Shown here: positions 47,061 to 56,491 of the stretch, one piece after another | Layout of the letters: each line of letters begins with the position of its first letter | How positions within the stretch are numbered: position 1 is the stretch's first letter | NCBI RefSeq assembly: GCF_018704065.1 | Contig: NZ_JAGUQP010000004.1 | Location: 1-64,000, forward strand | DNA: 64,000 bases | Direction of reading: 5' to 3' | Origin: Desulfovulcanus ferrireducens | GTDB lineage: Bacteria; Desulfobacterota; Desulfovibrionia; Desulfovibrionales; Desulfonatronovibrionaceae | Translations under genes and position numbers: made by a program | The notes under the pieces: generated by a model | The model's database searches: none | The model's input: the letters and a program-made list of their open reading frames with translations, nothing else | Told to the model about the DNA's origin: nothing

Positions 47061-47885
47061 GCAATCAAAGTAAAATTCACCTCTTTTAATAGTCCCGCAA
47101 AAAAGTCAACAGTCCACCTCAACTCCCCTTTTTTCAACCTGTTTAAATTAGTCTTTGGCCGCACAATTTTGATGTTTGAGTTAGTTATTGAGCCCACTAA
47201 ACTGCTCAACAAGCTACTCAACCAAAAGAAGGTTCAAAAAATTTTCAAAAGCGAAATAATAAATGCATGTTTTGAAAACTATAAATTAATATAATTATAT
47301 TTCTTATATGTTACGAAAAAAGTATATTCTGTTTATATGTACAGTCTAATCTATCGGTTCTTTATCAATTACCATCAAGGGAGCCAGCACCATCTGAAAA
47401 AGAGAGTGTTTACTTTTTCTAAATTCATCCTTTTTCATAAATGTACATTCATATTAAGTTACTCACTCTGAAATGAACATTATTTATTGACGACCATTTA
47501 CTTTCAAAACATACTGATGTCATAATAAAACAATCAGACGGTAGCACCTATCTTGAAAAATAGTTCTCGCTTTGATATGTCATGATGATTTGCGTTTTTT
47601 TCTAACGCTATAAATCTTGACTGTTTTTCAGCAAAAAAAATACGAAGCAGAATAAAAAACGTGTCCATTTCTACATTTTTGTTTAGGAAGTAAGGACTTA
47701 ACCCATGTTCTCCATCACTGAGAAAATCCGTAACGCTCTATTCGGTCATCAAACTAATAAAAAATGAAAAGCGTGGAGAATAAAAAACTAGCCTTAACTA
47801 TCTATTTCTTTGATTTTATTCAGGATATACAAAACGAAAATTACTTCATCACTTTAAACTTCAGTGCACCATAAGGCTACCCATC
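47061..47885. other. Intergenic region between tRNA-Arg and cca
   Basis: The 825 bases are AT-rich and contain no intact gene. A frame on the minus strand (47018-47221) runs into the tRNA and is an artefact. Two tiny overlapping plus-strand frames near the right end (47705-47874) are listed separately. No integrase or repeated tRNA end was found. Confidence 0.6.
47705..47874 (+). other. Two tiny overlapping frames (20 and 36 codons)
   Basis: MFSITEKIRNALFGHQTNKK is encoded at 47705-47767 behind a possible AGGAAGTAAGGA site. Its stop overlaps (ATGA) a 36-codon frame at 47764-47874 with the segment LTIYFFDFIQDIQNENYF, which ends 11 bases before cca. The overlap and spacing resemble translational coupling, but the frames are so short that they may be chance. 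Confidence 0.2.
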
Positions 47886-48995
47886 ATGCGTATTTATCTT
47901 GTAGGCGGGGCTGTCCGGGATGAACTACTTGGCAGACCAGTTAAAGACAGAGATTATGTCGTCTTTGAAGCCGATGAAGAAAGCTTTAAAAAGAGATTCC
48001 CCCAAGCAAAAAAAGTGGGAAATAAGATCCCTGTTTTTATCCTTCGGGACGCTCAGTATACTCTGTCCAGGTTTAAAAATATTGAAGAGGACTTAGAATA
48101 TAGGGATCTGACCATAAACAGTCTGGCCAGAGACGAAACAGGGAAACTGATAGCCCATCCCTTAGCCCTGGCGGATCTTAAGCAAAAAATTCTGCGTCCC
48201 ATTTCCCGAGAAAACTTCTATGCGGACCCGTTGCGTGTCTTTAGAGTAGGCCGCTTTGCAGCCATTTTTAAGGACTTCACCCTTCATCCCAGCCTGAAAC
48301 CAATCCTCAAGGAATTAGGACAAAGGCCCGATCTCTTGCAAAAAATTTCCCCGGAAAGAGTTGGACAAGAATTTTTAAAAGCCTTAGCCGGAGAAAAGCC
48401 AAGTCGATTCTTGCAGGTACTGGATGAATGCGCCTGCTTTGTTCCCTGGTTTGAAGAACTTGCCTGCGCCTCCAAAATTCCGGCCGGCCCCAAACCTCAT
48501 CATAATGAATCTCTGCTTGAACATCTTGGTCAGGTGATGGATAAATTGTCGGGAGATGCGCTGCTGGTCTGGATGGGGCTTGCTCATGATCTGGGCAAAA
48601 CCATAACTCCTAGAAGCAACTGGCCCAGACATTTAAACCACGATAAATTAGGAGAAACCCTGGCCAAAAATTTAGCCACAAGACTTAAGCTACCCAAAAA
48701 ATTTGTTTTTGCTGGACAAATTGCTGCCCGTTGGCATATGGTCGGAGGGTTGTATGATCAACTACGTCCGGGGACCAAAGTCGATCTGTTAAATAAATTG
48801 GGTTCAAGTGATATGATCAAATATTTTTTCACCCTGGTTAGAGCTGATAATGAGCTTGATTTTTTGCCCCGGGCTCAAAAGGACTGGCAAAAAATAAAAT
48901 CTGTACATCTGCCCCCAAACTTTCACTATAACGGACCAAAAGCCGGAGAAATGCTTCGTATGCTTCAAGCCCAAAGACTGGTTCCAAGGACATAA
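47886..48995 (+). CDS. cca: CCA tRNA nucleotidyltransferase
   Basis: This 369-residue enzyme adds or repairs the CCA end of tRNAs. The nucleotidyltransferase motifs are VGGAVRDELLG (6-16) and the metal-binding DRD in KDRDYVVF (20-27), then EDLEYRDLTINSLA and DPLRVFRVGRFAA for base selection. An HD domain with HHNESLLEHL and GLAHDLGKT follows, as in class II enzymes of the E. coli type, which also have 2',3'-phosphodiesterase activity. Many tRNAs here encode CCA, so the enzyme mainly serves repair. Confidence 0.93.
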   Translation: MRIYLVGGAVRDELLGRPVKDRDYVVFEADEESFKKRFPQAKKVGNKIPVFILRDAQYTLSRFKNIEEDLEYRDLTINSLARDETGKLIAHPLALADLKQKILRPISRENFYADPLRVFRVGRFAAIFKDFTLHPSLKPILKELGQRPDLLQKISPERVGQEFLKALAGEKPSRFLQVLDECACFVPWFEELACASKIPAGPKPHHNESLLEHLGQVMDKLSGDALLVWMGLAHDLGKTITPRSNWPRHLNHDKLGETLAKNLATRLKLPKKFVFAGQIAARWHMVGGLYDQLRPGTKVDLLNKLGSSDMIKYFFTLVRADNELDFLPRAQKDWQKIKSVHLPPNFHYNGPKAGEMLRMLQAQRLVPRT

Positions 48996-49007
48996 GAGAG
49001 TTCTTAA

Positions 49008-50264
49008 ATGAAAAGAGTACTCGTTGTTGAACACAGTAACTTTTTTGCTATGGTCATAAAAAATAAGCTTCAGACAGAGGCTCATTTTTATGTCACCTGG
49101 GCCAAAAACCTGTCTGAAGCTGTCAAGGAGCTAAACAAAAACACAGATTTTTTAGCTGCGGTCCTTGACTTCAGTTTGCCAGATGCGCCGGAAGGAGAAA
49201 TTATTGATGAGGTCATCAATAAAGGTATTCCCTCTATTGTTTTTACCAGTAATATCAGTAAAAAAATTCATAAGTTCGTCAACTCCAAAAAAATTGTGGA
49301 CTATATCTTAAAAGATGACCCCAACAGTATAGATTATCTCATTTCCTTACTCAAACGCCTAGAAAGTAATCCGGACACTAAGATCCTCGTTGTTGACGAT
49401 TCCCCTCTATTTCGTAAAACCATCACAGATCTACTTAAAAACCACCGATATAGTGTCTTTAACGCATGCAATGGCAAGGAAGCCCTTAAAGTTCTTGATG
49501 AGCACCCGGATATCAAGTTAGTCATCACGGATTTTAACATGCCGGAAATGGATGGTTATATCCTTACCCAAAAAATCAGGGAAAAGTACAGCAAGGATGA
49601 GCTGGCCATTATCGGCATCTCTTCTGAAGGTAACGGTTACATGGCTGCGCGTTTTTTAAAATATGGTGCCAATGATTTTATTGTCAAACAAACCTTCATA
49701 ACTGAAGAATTTTATTGTCGCGTCATCCTCCACTTAGATACTCTAAAACGTCTGCAAGCAATAAAAAATGCAGCCATAAAAGACTTTCTCACAGGACTCT
49801 ATAACCGCAGATACTTTTTTGAGTTTGGCCAAAAACTTTTTGAAAGCGCAAAACGCGATAACCTATCCCTTGGCTGCGCCATGATTGATGTGGATCACTT
49901 TAAAAAAATAAACGATACTTATGGACACAAGGCTGGTGACCTTGTGCTCCAGCAAGTATCATCGATTCTCAAAAACAGGATGCGTGGCACGGACATCATT
50001 GCCAGAATTGGAGGTGAAGAATTTTGTGTCCTGACCGTTAACTTAAAAGAAAAAGATGCAAAAAAAGTGTTTGAAACTTTACGTCAAACAGTAGAAGATT
50101 CACCCGTAGAGATTGATGATGGGGAAAAAATCAAAGTGACCATAAGTATTGGTGTGGTTACTGAACTTGCTGATAGCCTTGAAGATATGCTCAAGAAGGC
50201 TGACTCTTTGCTCTATGAAGCCAAAAAAACCGGACGAAACAAAGTGATCGTGAACAAACCATAA
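49008..50264 (+). CDS. Diguanylate cyclase with two receiver domains
   Basis: The 418-residue protein has a first receiver (1-about 118, acceptor-like Asp in AAVLDFSLPD), a second receiver (about 123-240, KILVVDDSPLF and LVITDFNMPEMDG) and a GGDEF domain (about 255-415). The active site is GGEEF, preceded by an RGTD product-inhibition site five residues upstream, so it is probably active in making cyclic di-GMP with feedback control. It lies 12 bases after cca and is closed by a terminator; the cognate kinase is not adjacent. Confidence 0.93.
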   Translation: MKRVLVVEHSNFFAMVIKNKLQTEAHFYVTWAKNLSEAVKELNKNTDFLAAVLDFSLPDAPEGEIIDEVINKGIPSIVFTSNISKKIHKFVNSKKIVDYILKDDPNSIDYLISLLKRLESNPDTKILVVDDSPLFRKTITDLLKNHRYSVFNACNGKEALKVLDEHPDIKLVITDFNMPEMDGYILTQKIREKYSKDELAIIGISSEGNGYMAARFLKYGANDFIVKQTFITEEFYCRVILHLDTLKRLQAIKNAAIKDFLTGLYNRRYFFEFGQKLFESAKRDNLSLGCAMIDVDHFKKINDTYGHKAGDLVLQQVSSILKNRMRGTDIIARIGGEEFCVLTVNLKEKDAKKVFETLRQTVEDSPVEIDDGEKIKVTISIGVVTELADSLEDMLKKADSLLYEAKKTGRNKVIVNKP

Positions 50265-50276
50265 GTCACGACAAAA

Positions 50277-50309
50277 TAAAAAAGGCAGCTTTAAAAAGCT
50301 GCCTTTTTC
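50277..50309 (+). terminator. Intrinsic terminator
   Basis: AAAGGCAGCTT and AAGCTGCCTTT pair around a short A/T loop, followed by TTTTT, 17 bases after the diguanylate cyclase stop. It can also act for the opposite strand. Confidence 0.9.
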
Positions 50310-50317
50310 TCTTCTTG

Positions 50318-50403
50318 TGGTGCCGAAGGGGGGACTCGAACCCCCACGGGCGTAGCCCACTACCCCCTCAAGATAGCGTGTCTACCAGTTCCACCACTTC
50401 GGC
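50318..50403 (-). tRNA. tRNA-Leu (anticodon GAG)
   Basis: The 86-base sequence has acceptor GCCGAAG with CTTCGGC, a class II long variable arm (GTGGGCTACGCCC), anticodon stem CTATC/GGTAG with loop TTGAGGG (anticodon GAG), T loop TTCGAGT and encoded CCA. Confidence 0.96.
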
Positions 50404-50451
50404 ACAATATCAATAAACTCCTGCAAAACGAGTGAGCAGGGTTTATATACC

Positions 50452-50811
50452 CTACTGAGCGGATTGTCCAGTATTTTTACCCGAGTTTTGCTCGTTTTCC
50501 ACTGGGACTTTGTTTGTCTCTGCAGGCACTGCAGGCTCTTCTGTTATTGGGGCATCAAGCACAATTGATGCCTTGCGAGCAGTATGCTTTTTGGCGCTCA
50601 TATAAGTAAAAGTAAGAGATGTACAGAAAAAGACTACCGCTGCCCCTGCAGTTAATTTAGACAAAAGCCCACCTGCACCACTACTGCCAAAAAGGCTACC
50701 ACCGCCACCACCAAAAATAACACCCATGCCTTCTTTGCCTGACTGTAGCAGGACCAGAATAACCAGGGCAATACAAGCAATAATATGGATAGTGATTATT
50801 AGAGTCTGCAA
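50452..50811 (-). CDS. secG: Preprotein translocase subunit SecG
   Basis: This 119-residue protein belongs to the SecYEG channel. It has two membrane segments (about 3-22 and 52-70), separated by the conserved cytosolic loop LLQSGKEGMGVIFGGGGGSL with the glycine-rich stretch and a following LFGSSGAGG. A hydrophilic C-terminal tail of about 45 residues, rich in Pro, Glu and Asn, is longer than in E. coli but usual in this group. It lies downstream of tpiA, the common pgk-tpiA-secG order. Confidence 0.95.
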   Translation of the reverse strand: MQTLIITIHIIACIALVILVLLQSGKEGMGVIFGGGGGSLFGSSGAGGLLSKLTAGAAVVFFCTSLTFTYMSAKKHTARKASIVLDAPITEEPAVPAETNKVPVENEQNSGKNTGQSAQ

Positions 50812-50923
50812 CGAGAATTCCTCCTCTTGGAGATTATAGTTTGAAGTTTGAAGCCTGAAATCTTAAAGTGACCAAGCTAACTATGGCACAAAAATTTGCC
50901 CGACTGAAGCAATAATAAAGACT

Positions 50924-51679
50924 TTATTCTGCTAAAACGATTTGACTAAAGCTTTCAGCCTTCAAACTTGCCCCACCTACCAGCACTCCATCCACATTGT
51001 CAAGACCAAGAATCTGACTGGCATTGTCAGGCTTTACACTACCCCCATATAATATTCTGATATCCTTATAGAACTGAAAATATTCAGCCAATTCATTACG
51101 AATAAATGTGTGCGCATGCACAATTTCCTTGGGCCCGGCCACTTCTCCGGTTCCAATAGCCCAAACCGGCTCATAGGCAATAGACAATCGCTGCGGCTCT
51201 ATATCCTTTTCTACTCCGGCAAGACCTTTGGCGAGCTGGCGATGCAGAACTTCTTCTACCTGTCCTTTTTTGCGCTCTTCAATCTTTTCACCAATACATA
51301 AAATAATATTCAGCCCTTTTTCCAAGCCAAACCGAACCTTCTGACCAACGAACTCATCTGTTTCACCCAAAACATGCCTTCGCTCTGAGTGACCGGCCAA
51401 GGCAAATGAGCAACCCAAATCTTTAAGCTGCACAGGGCTTATCTCCCCAGTATATGCCCCTTGCTCTTCGGGATAAAAATTTTGGGCCCCCAGGTAATAG
51501 TTTTCTACTCCCGAAAAGACTTCGCCAACTCCTTTTAACAGTGTAAAGGAGGGAATTAAAAGCACTTCTCTATCCGCAGGCAAATCTTGCCTGGTAGCCA
51601 CTAACAACTCACGGGCCGTCTGCATCCCTTCGGACCAAGTCTTGAACATTTTCCAATTGGCCGCAATTAACTTCTTCAT
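50924..51679 (-). CDS. tpiA: Triosephosphate isomerase
   Basis: TpiA interconverts dihydroxyacetone phosphate and glyceraldehyde 3-phosphate in glycolysis. The protein has AANWKMFKTW at its start, GHSERR with the catalytic histidine, AYEPVWAIGTG with the catalytic glutamate, YGGSVKPDN and GVLVGGASL. I chose the ATG at 51679 because it overlaps the pgk stop as ATGA and has a GAGGAG site; a frame to 51688 would add three residues. Together with pgk it forms a coupled pair. Confidence 0.97.
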   Translation of the reverse strand: MKKLIAANWKMFKTWSEGMQTARELLVATRQDLPADREVLLIPSFTLLKGVGEVFSGVENYYLGAQNFYPEEQGAYTGEISPVQLKDLGCSFALAGHSERRHVLGETDEFVGQKVRFGLEKGLNIILCIGEKIEERKKGQVEEVLHRQLAKGLAGVEKDIEPQRLSIAYEPVWAIGTGEVAGPKEIVHAHTFIRNELAEYFQFYKDIRILYGGSVKPDNASQILGLDNVDGVLVGGASLKAESFSQIVLAE

Positions 51680-52860
51680 TGTTTGCACTCCTCTAAAGCC
51701 TTAAAAGCTGGTAGTTCCCTACCTTCTAAAAACTGTAAAAAAGACCCTCCACCTGTAGAAATAAAACTGAATTTCTCGGTTAGCCCAGCCTTGTGGATCA
51801 AAGCATCAGTGTCACCTCCACCTACAATGGTCAAGGCATCCAAGTGAGCGATACTCTCTGCCAGGTTCAAAGATCCCTGGGCAAAGGTAGAGTTCTCAAA
51901 AGCTCCCATGGGGCCATTCCAGACCACTGTACGGGCATCTCTGAGCACCTCGGCAAACAGGGTATGTGTTGCCGGTCCTATATCCAAAGCCATTTCTTCC
52001 TGAGGAATATCCTGATATGGACAGACTCCAGAGGCCAACTCACCATCTGGACTTGTACCAGTAATAAAGTCAACAGGTAAATACAGGCTAACTCCTTTTT
52101 CTCTGGCTGTAACCAAAATCTTTTGGGCCTCTGAAATAAGGTCTTTCTCTACCAGAGACCTGCCCATGGCCACACCCTGGGCCTGTAAAAAAGTATTGGC
52201 CATGGCCCCGCCTATAATCAGCCTGTCCACTTTATCCAACAAGCTGTTTAAGATTCCAAGCTTAGAAGAAACCTTTGCTCCGCCAGACACGGCCACAAAG
52301 GGACGCTCAGGATTTTTCAGGGCCTTCCGCAAATACTTCCACTCTCTTTCCAGCAAAAGACCTGCGCAACATTTTGGCACGTATTTAGTCACCTCTACTA
52401 CAGATGCATGTTCCCGATGGGCAACTCCAAAGGCATCATTGACATAGATCTCTCCCATCCTGGCTAATTCACGGGCAAATTCAGGATCATTTTTCTGCTC
52501 ACCAGGGTGAAAACGGAGATTCTCCAAAAGCATAATTTGCCCTGGCTTTAAGTTTTGAGCCAGGTTCAAGACTTCTTCCCCAATACAATCCGGGGCCATA
52601 ATCACATCTCTATTCAGCAACTCTTTAAGCCTTTCAGCAACGGGCTTAAGGGATAACTCAGGCCTCTTCTTCCCCTTAGGCTTGCCTAGGTGGGAACAAA
52701 GAACAACGCTAGCTCCTTTTTCCAGAAGATAGTTGATCGTAGGCAGACTAGCTCTGATTCGATTGTCATCAGTAATAGCCCCATCTTTTAAGGGCACGTT
52801 ATAATCTACGCGCATGATGATTCTTTTGCCCTGGATATCAACCTGATCCAAAAACAGCAT
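51676..52860 (-). CDS. pgk: Phosphoglycerate kinase
   Basis: Pgk makes ATP from 1,3-bisphosphoglycerate. The 394-residue protein has the N-terminal RVDYNVPLKDG (17-27), LCSHLGKPKG, AVSGGAKVSSKLGIL, VVWNGPMGAFE and the C-terminal glycine-rich TIVGGGDTDA and FISTGGGSFLQFLEG for nucleotide binding. All parts of the family are present and length is normal. The stop overlaps the tpiA start. Confidence 0.97.
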   Translation of the reverse strand: MLFLDQVDIQGKRIIMRVDYNVPLKDGAITDDNRIRASLPTINYLLEKGASVVLCSHLGKPKGKKRPELSLKPVAERLKELLNRDVIMAPDCIGEEVLNLAQNLKPGQIMLLENLRFHPGEQKNDPEFARELARMGEIYVNDAFGVAHREHASVVEVTKYVPKCCAGLLLEREWKYLRKALKNPERPFVAVSGGAKVSSKLGILNSLLDKVDRLIIGGAMANTFLQAQGVAMGRSLVEKDLISEAQKILVTAREKGVSLYLPVDFITGTSPDGELASGVCPYQDIPQEEMALDIGPATHTLFAEVLRDARTVVWNGPMGAFENSTFAQGSLNLAESIAHLDALTIVGGGDTDALIHKAGLTEKFSFISTGGGSFLQFLEGRELPAFKALEECKQ

Positions 52861-53206
52861 ACGCCCTCTCCTTGTCCTGGAGTTCAGAGTTTCAAGTTAA
52901 AGGTTCAAAATTATGCCAAATTCAACCCAAAAAAATCAAAATTCTAGCCAGCTTTAATTTAATACCAGTAAAAATTCAATGTAAATTTCATCGGCTCTGT
53001 CAAATTTGGCCGAGTAGCGCTAGAACCACTTTATAAATTTATGATTGAATTTTTTTATTTAAATATTATATAAACTAGTAATAACTTTTTTCAGCGAGAT
53101 TAATCACTGTTCTTGCCTCTCCCAACTTTGTCAACTAACCTCTTGAAAAAAGTAACAGGTCTGCACGTACTTATATTTCACATCCCACCAAAAAAGGGGA
53201 ACATCT
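52861..53206. other. Divergent intergenic region
   Basis: The 346 bases between pgk and the radical SAM gene hold no gene. TTGAAT and TATATA 16 bases apart near 53044-53071 on the plus strand are a weak promoter candidate for the downstream gene. Confidence 0.4.
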
Positions 53207-54142
53207 ATGCAACCAGTATATATCAAAACCTATAAATCCGGTGAACTCCGAAAAAAGATAACTCAATTCAAACAGATCTTAAATGATTGCACCCTTTGCC
53301 CCCGCAAGTGTCATGTCCGGCGTACAGACAACGAACTAGGGCTTTGCAAGACTGGTCGACTGGCCCAGGTTGCCAGCTTTGACCTCCATTTTGGTGAAGA
53401 ATCACCCCTGGTTGGCAAGGGAGGGTCTGGGGCCATCTTTTTTGCCCATTGCAATCTTGGGTGTGTATTTTGTCAAAACTATTCTATCAGCCTAAGCGAT
53501 ACCAAGTTTCAAGAAGTTTATCCCAACCAACTGGCCTTTATCATGCTTGAATTACAAAAAAAGGGAGCTGAAAACATCAACTTTGTCACCCCATCTCATG
53601 TAGTAGCGCAAGTTGTAGAGGCTTTACCCGAAGCCATTGAACAAGGTCTGAATTTGCCCTTGGTCTACAATACCAGTTCCTATGATAGTCTGAACACCCT
53701 CAAGTTACTAGACGGAGTCATAGATATTTATCTGGCCGACGTAAAATTTTTCTCACCCAAACACTCCAAAAAATACACCCGTGCCACTGATTACCCAGAG
53801 GTAGCTATGCAAGCTATCCAGGAAATGTATGCCCAGGTAGGTGGTATAGTTCTGGATGCCCGGGGCTTGGCCCAAAAAGGACTAATGGTCAGGCACCTGC
53901 TGATGCCAGGTGAGATTGCTGACACGGACAAATGGCTCGAATTTCTTCACGAGCATAAAATGCATGATGTTTATTTAAATATCATGGACCAGTATCATCC
54001 TGCTGGCCGTGCGGACGAATTTCCAGAACTAATGGATAAAATCACTTACACACAATGGGAAAAAGCCGTGACCAAGGCTCAAAAAATGGGCTTTAAATAT
54101 ATTGATCCTGGCAGTTCTAGAATTTTTAACCTATTATTTTAA
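53207..54142 (+). CDS. Radical SAM protein, PflX (COG1313) type
   Basis: The 311-residue protein has an N-terminal cysteine set (CTLCPRKCHVRR and GLCKTG, about 29-57) and the radical SAM cluster motif CxxxCxxC in HCNLGCVFCQNYSIS (about 83-97). It resembles pyruvate formate-lyase activating enzymes but belongs to the uncharacterised PflX branch, so its target is unknown. It begins a plus-strand group, 27 bases before archease and rtcB, which raises the question of a link with RNA repair. Its start has a weak AAGGGG site. Confidence 0.9.
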   Translation: MQPVYIKTYKSGELRKKITQFKQILNDCTLCPRKCHVRRTDNELGLCKTGRLAQVASFDLHFGEESPLVGKGGSGAIFFAHCNLGCVFCQNYSISLSDTKFQEVYPNQLAFIMLELQKKGAENINFVTPSHVVAQVVEALPEAIEQGLNLPLVYNTSSYDSLNTLKLLDGVIDIYLADVKFFSPKHSKKYTRATDYPEVAMQAIQEMYAQVGGIVLDARGLAQKGLMVRHLLMPGEIADTDKWLEFLHEHKMHDVYLNIMDQYHPAGRADEFPELMDKITYTQWEKAVTKAQKMGFKYIDPGSSRIFNLLF

Positions 54143-54169
54143 CTGGATATCTATGGAGAATCTAAAAAA

Positions 54170-54589
54170 ATGAAACCATATTGGGACCATTTCTATCATC
54201 AGGCTGACATTGGCATTATTGGTGCCGGCCCGACTGTTTCTTCCGCCTTTGCGCAGGCTGGCTTGGCTTTAACTGCCGTGATCACAGAACTAGATAAAGT
54301 GCGCCCTGTTCAGGAAAAAGAAATTTCTATTGAAGCTCCTGAACTGGATATTCTTTTCTTTGATTACATAAATGAAATAATCTTTCTTATCTCCACACAA
54401 GGGATGCTTTTTTCCGAATACACGGTCAAAATTGAAAACCTTAGCCTTGAGGCAACAATAAAGGGTGAACCCATAGATGTCCAAAAGCATGCTCCTGCTG
54501 TCGAAGTCAAAGGAGCCACTTTTAGTGGGCTAAAGGTCTTTAAAAACAACCAAGGTTTCTGGGTTGCAAAGTGCATAGTCGATGTCTAA
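54170..54589 (+). CDS. Archease (RtcB activator)
   Basis: Archease speeds guanylylation and turnover of the RNA ligase RtcB. The 139-residue protein has the family start HFYHQADIGIIGAGPTVSSA (7-26), a central EAPELDILFFDYINEIIFL segment and the ending VEVKGATFSGLKVF with acidic residues that bind metal in known structures. Length is normal. It lies 42 bases before rtcB, the typical partner arrangement. Confidence 0.92.
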   Translation: MKPYWDHFYHQADIGIIGAGPTVSSAFAQAGLALTAVITELDKVRPVQEKEISIEAPELDILFFDYINEIIFLISTQGMLFSEYTVKIENLSLEATIKGEPIDVQKHAPAVEVKGATFSGLKVFKNNQGFWVAKCIVDV

Positions 54590-54631
54590 TTTTAGTTTAA
54601 AAATTTAAGCGGGCCTCTAAAAGGAGTAATT

Positions 54632-56062
54632 ATGGATTTGTCCTATTTTAAAAAAATCAGTCACTGGACCTGGCAACTTATGCCGGAAGACCGCATGCGC
54701 GTTCCGGCTATAATTTTTGCAAGCGAATCACTTTTAGCAGAGATGGACGACAAGGTACTGGAACAATTATCTAATGTTGCCACCTTGCCAGGTATCGTTG
54801 CCGCGAGCATGGCCATGCCTGATGCCCATTGGGGATATGGTTTTCCCATAGGCGGAGTGGCCGCCTTTGACCCTGACCTGGGCGGGGTTGTTTCTGCCGG
54901 CGGGGTTGGGTTTGATATTGCCTGTGGTGTCCGCACTCTTCTGACGGGATTACACTTTGAAGAAATTTTGCCTCGAAAAAAAAACCTGGCTGACCTTCTC
55001 TTCCAGACCATTCCTGCCGGTCTTGGCTCAAAAGGAAATCTCAAAGTCAAAAACAAGGATATGGACCAACTTCTTCTCAAGGGGGCTAAATGGGCTGTTG
55101 AACAAGGCTATGGAGATAAGGCGGATCTGGACAAAATAGAGGAAAGAGGAACAGCTAAAGGAGCTCGGCCAGAATTTGTCTCAGCAAAGGCCAAACAAAG
55201 ACAGGAAAGGGAAATGGGTACCCTAGGCTCAGGCAACCACTACCTTGAAGTCCAGGTCATTGAGGAAATCTATGATCAAAAAGTGGCTCAAGTCTTTGGT
55301 CTGCGCCAAAATGATTGTGTGGTGAGTATCCATTGCGGTTCAAGGGGTTTGGGGCATCAAATTGCTACGGAATTTATGCGCGAAATGATCATGGAAGCCA
55401 AAAGGCAAAAAATTTATCTTCCGGACCGGGATCTGGCCTGTGCCCCTATTAACTCTAAAACCGGACAAGAATATCTTGGAGCCATGCGCGCAGCTATTAA
55501 CTGTGCTCTGGCCAACAGACAAATTTTAACCCATCTGGTCAGACAGACCTTTGATGTTGTTTTCCCGGGCATTAACATGCCTTTACTTTATGATGTTGCC
55601 CACAATACCTGCCGGGAAGAATATCATGAAGTTTCCGGCCAAAAAAGAAAGCTCTTTGTACACAGAAAAGGCGCTACCAGGGCTTTTGGGCCTGGTCATC
55701 CTGACCTGCCTTTAGAGTATCGAGATGTTGGCCAGCCTGTTTTAATCGGTGGCAGTATGGGCACTTCTTCTTATATCCTGGTTGGAACTGAAAAAGGCAT
55801 GCAACTAAGTTTTGGTTCAGCCTGCCATGGTGCTGGCCGGACCATGAGCAGAAGACAAGCTAAAAAAATGTACACTGGGCCAAAAATTGTTCAAGACTTG
55901 GATCAGCAAGGCATTGAGATTCGCGGCCATTCCTATCGGGGCCTGGCCGAAGAGGCTCCTGACGCGTATAAAGATGTTTCAGAGGTAGTAGAAGTTGCCC
56001 ATAAGACGCATCTGGCGTATAAAGTGGCCCGACTTAGACCGATTATTTGTATAAAAGGATGA
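54632..56062 (+). CDS. rtcB: RNA-splicing ligase RtcB
   Basis: RtcB joins RNA 2',3'-cyclic phosphate and 5'-OH ends using GTP and manganese. The 476-residue protein has the metal-binding Asp95 and Cys98 in GVGFDIACGVR, GSGNHYLEVQVI, SIHCGSRGLGHQIA, YDVAHNTCREEYH, and HRKGATRAFGPGHPDL with the histidine region involved in nucleotidyl transfer. It is preceded by archease on the same strand. In bacteria it serves RNA repair; no intron-containing tRNA is evident here. Confidence 0.96.
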   Translation: MDLSYFKKISHWTWQLMPEDRMRVPAIIFASESLLAEMDDKVLEQLSNVATLPGIVAASMAMPDAHWGYGFPIGGVAAFDPDLGGVVSAGGVGFDIACGVRTLLTGLHFEEILPRKKNLADLLFQTIPAGLGSKGNLKVKNKDMDQLLLKGAKWAVEQGYGDKADLDKIEERGTAKGARPEFVSAKAKQRQEREMGTLGSGNHYLEVQVIEEIYDQKVAQVFGLRQNDCVVSIHCGSRGLGHQIATEFMREMIMEAKRQKIYLPDRDLACAPINSKTGQEYLGAMRAAINCALANRQILTHLVRQTFDVVFPGINMPLLYDVAHNTCREEYHEVSGQKRKLFVHRKGATRAFGPGHPDLPLEYRDVGQPVLIGGSMGTSSYILVGTEKGMQLSFGSACHGAGRTMSRRQAKKMYTGPKIVQDLDQQGIEIRGHSYRGLAEEAPDAYKDVSEVVEVAHKTHLAYKVARLRPIICIKG

Positions 56063-56185
56063 GCGAAAACAAATTTTCTCTTTAAGATGCAACTACAACA
56101 ATTAAAATTTTACAGTTTTGACAAACATCTTCATCTTGTAACCTGTTTAAATAATTCAACATTCATCATTCAAATTTCAACATTG

Positions 56186-56216
56186 CCTGCAAAAAGTCCC
56201 TTTTTGCAGGCGCATC
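56186..56216. repeat. Second copy of the TTTTTGCAGGCGCATC hairpin
   Basis: CCTGCAAAAA (56186-56195) and TTTTTGCAGG (56201-56210) pair around GTCCC and are followed by CGCATC, as at 2647-2677. It lies right before the larger repeat at 56222-56367. Confidence 0.5.
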
Positions 56217-56221
56217 CTTTA

Positions 56222-56367
56222 ACTAAATTGAGCGATTTTTTGTAGTTCAAACTTTGAGATTGCTTCGCTCCACTTTGCTTAAGCTCGCAATGATATAGCG
56301 CAAATTCTGTCATTGCGAGGGTAGCGAAGCTGGCCGTGGCAATCTCACCCATTGTGAGAAAATTGCT
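56222..56367. repeat. CATTGCGAGG-type palindromic repeat, copy 2
   Basis: The segment is the inverted relative of 22196-22355 and includes AGTTCAAACTTTGAGATTGC (56243-56262), TCATTGCGAGGGTAGCGAAG and GGCAATCTCACCCAT. The similarity reaches across about 145 bases. The surrounding gap (56063-56491) has no gene. Confidence 0.75.
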
Positions 56368-56491
56368 GGCTCAAATCTACTTTTATTCCAATGTTTTTAA
56401 TGTAAAACTAAAATAATAATCGCCTACCTTAGGTTTTGATAAAGATATTTAATAAGTATTACTTGCGTCATACGCGTTAATAGAGTTGCTT

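Noticed and set aside
47018-47221. A 67-codon minus-strand frame
   Set aside because: It runs through tRNA-Arg; its end (APARTRTWANRD) is the typical translation shadow of a tRNA gene.
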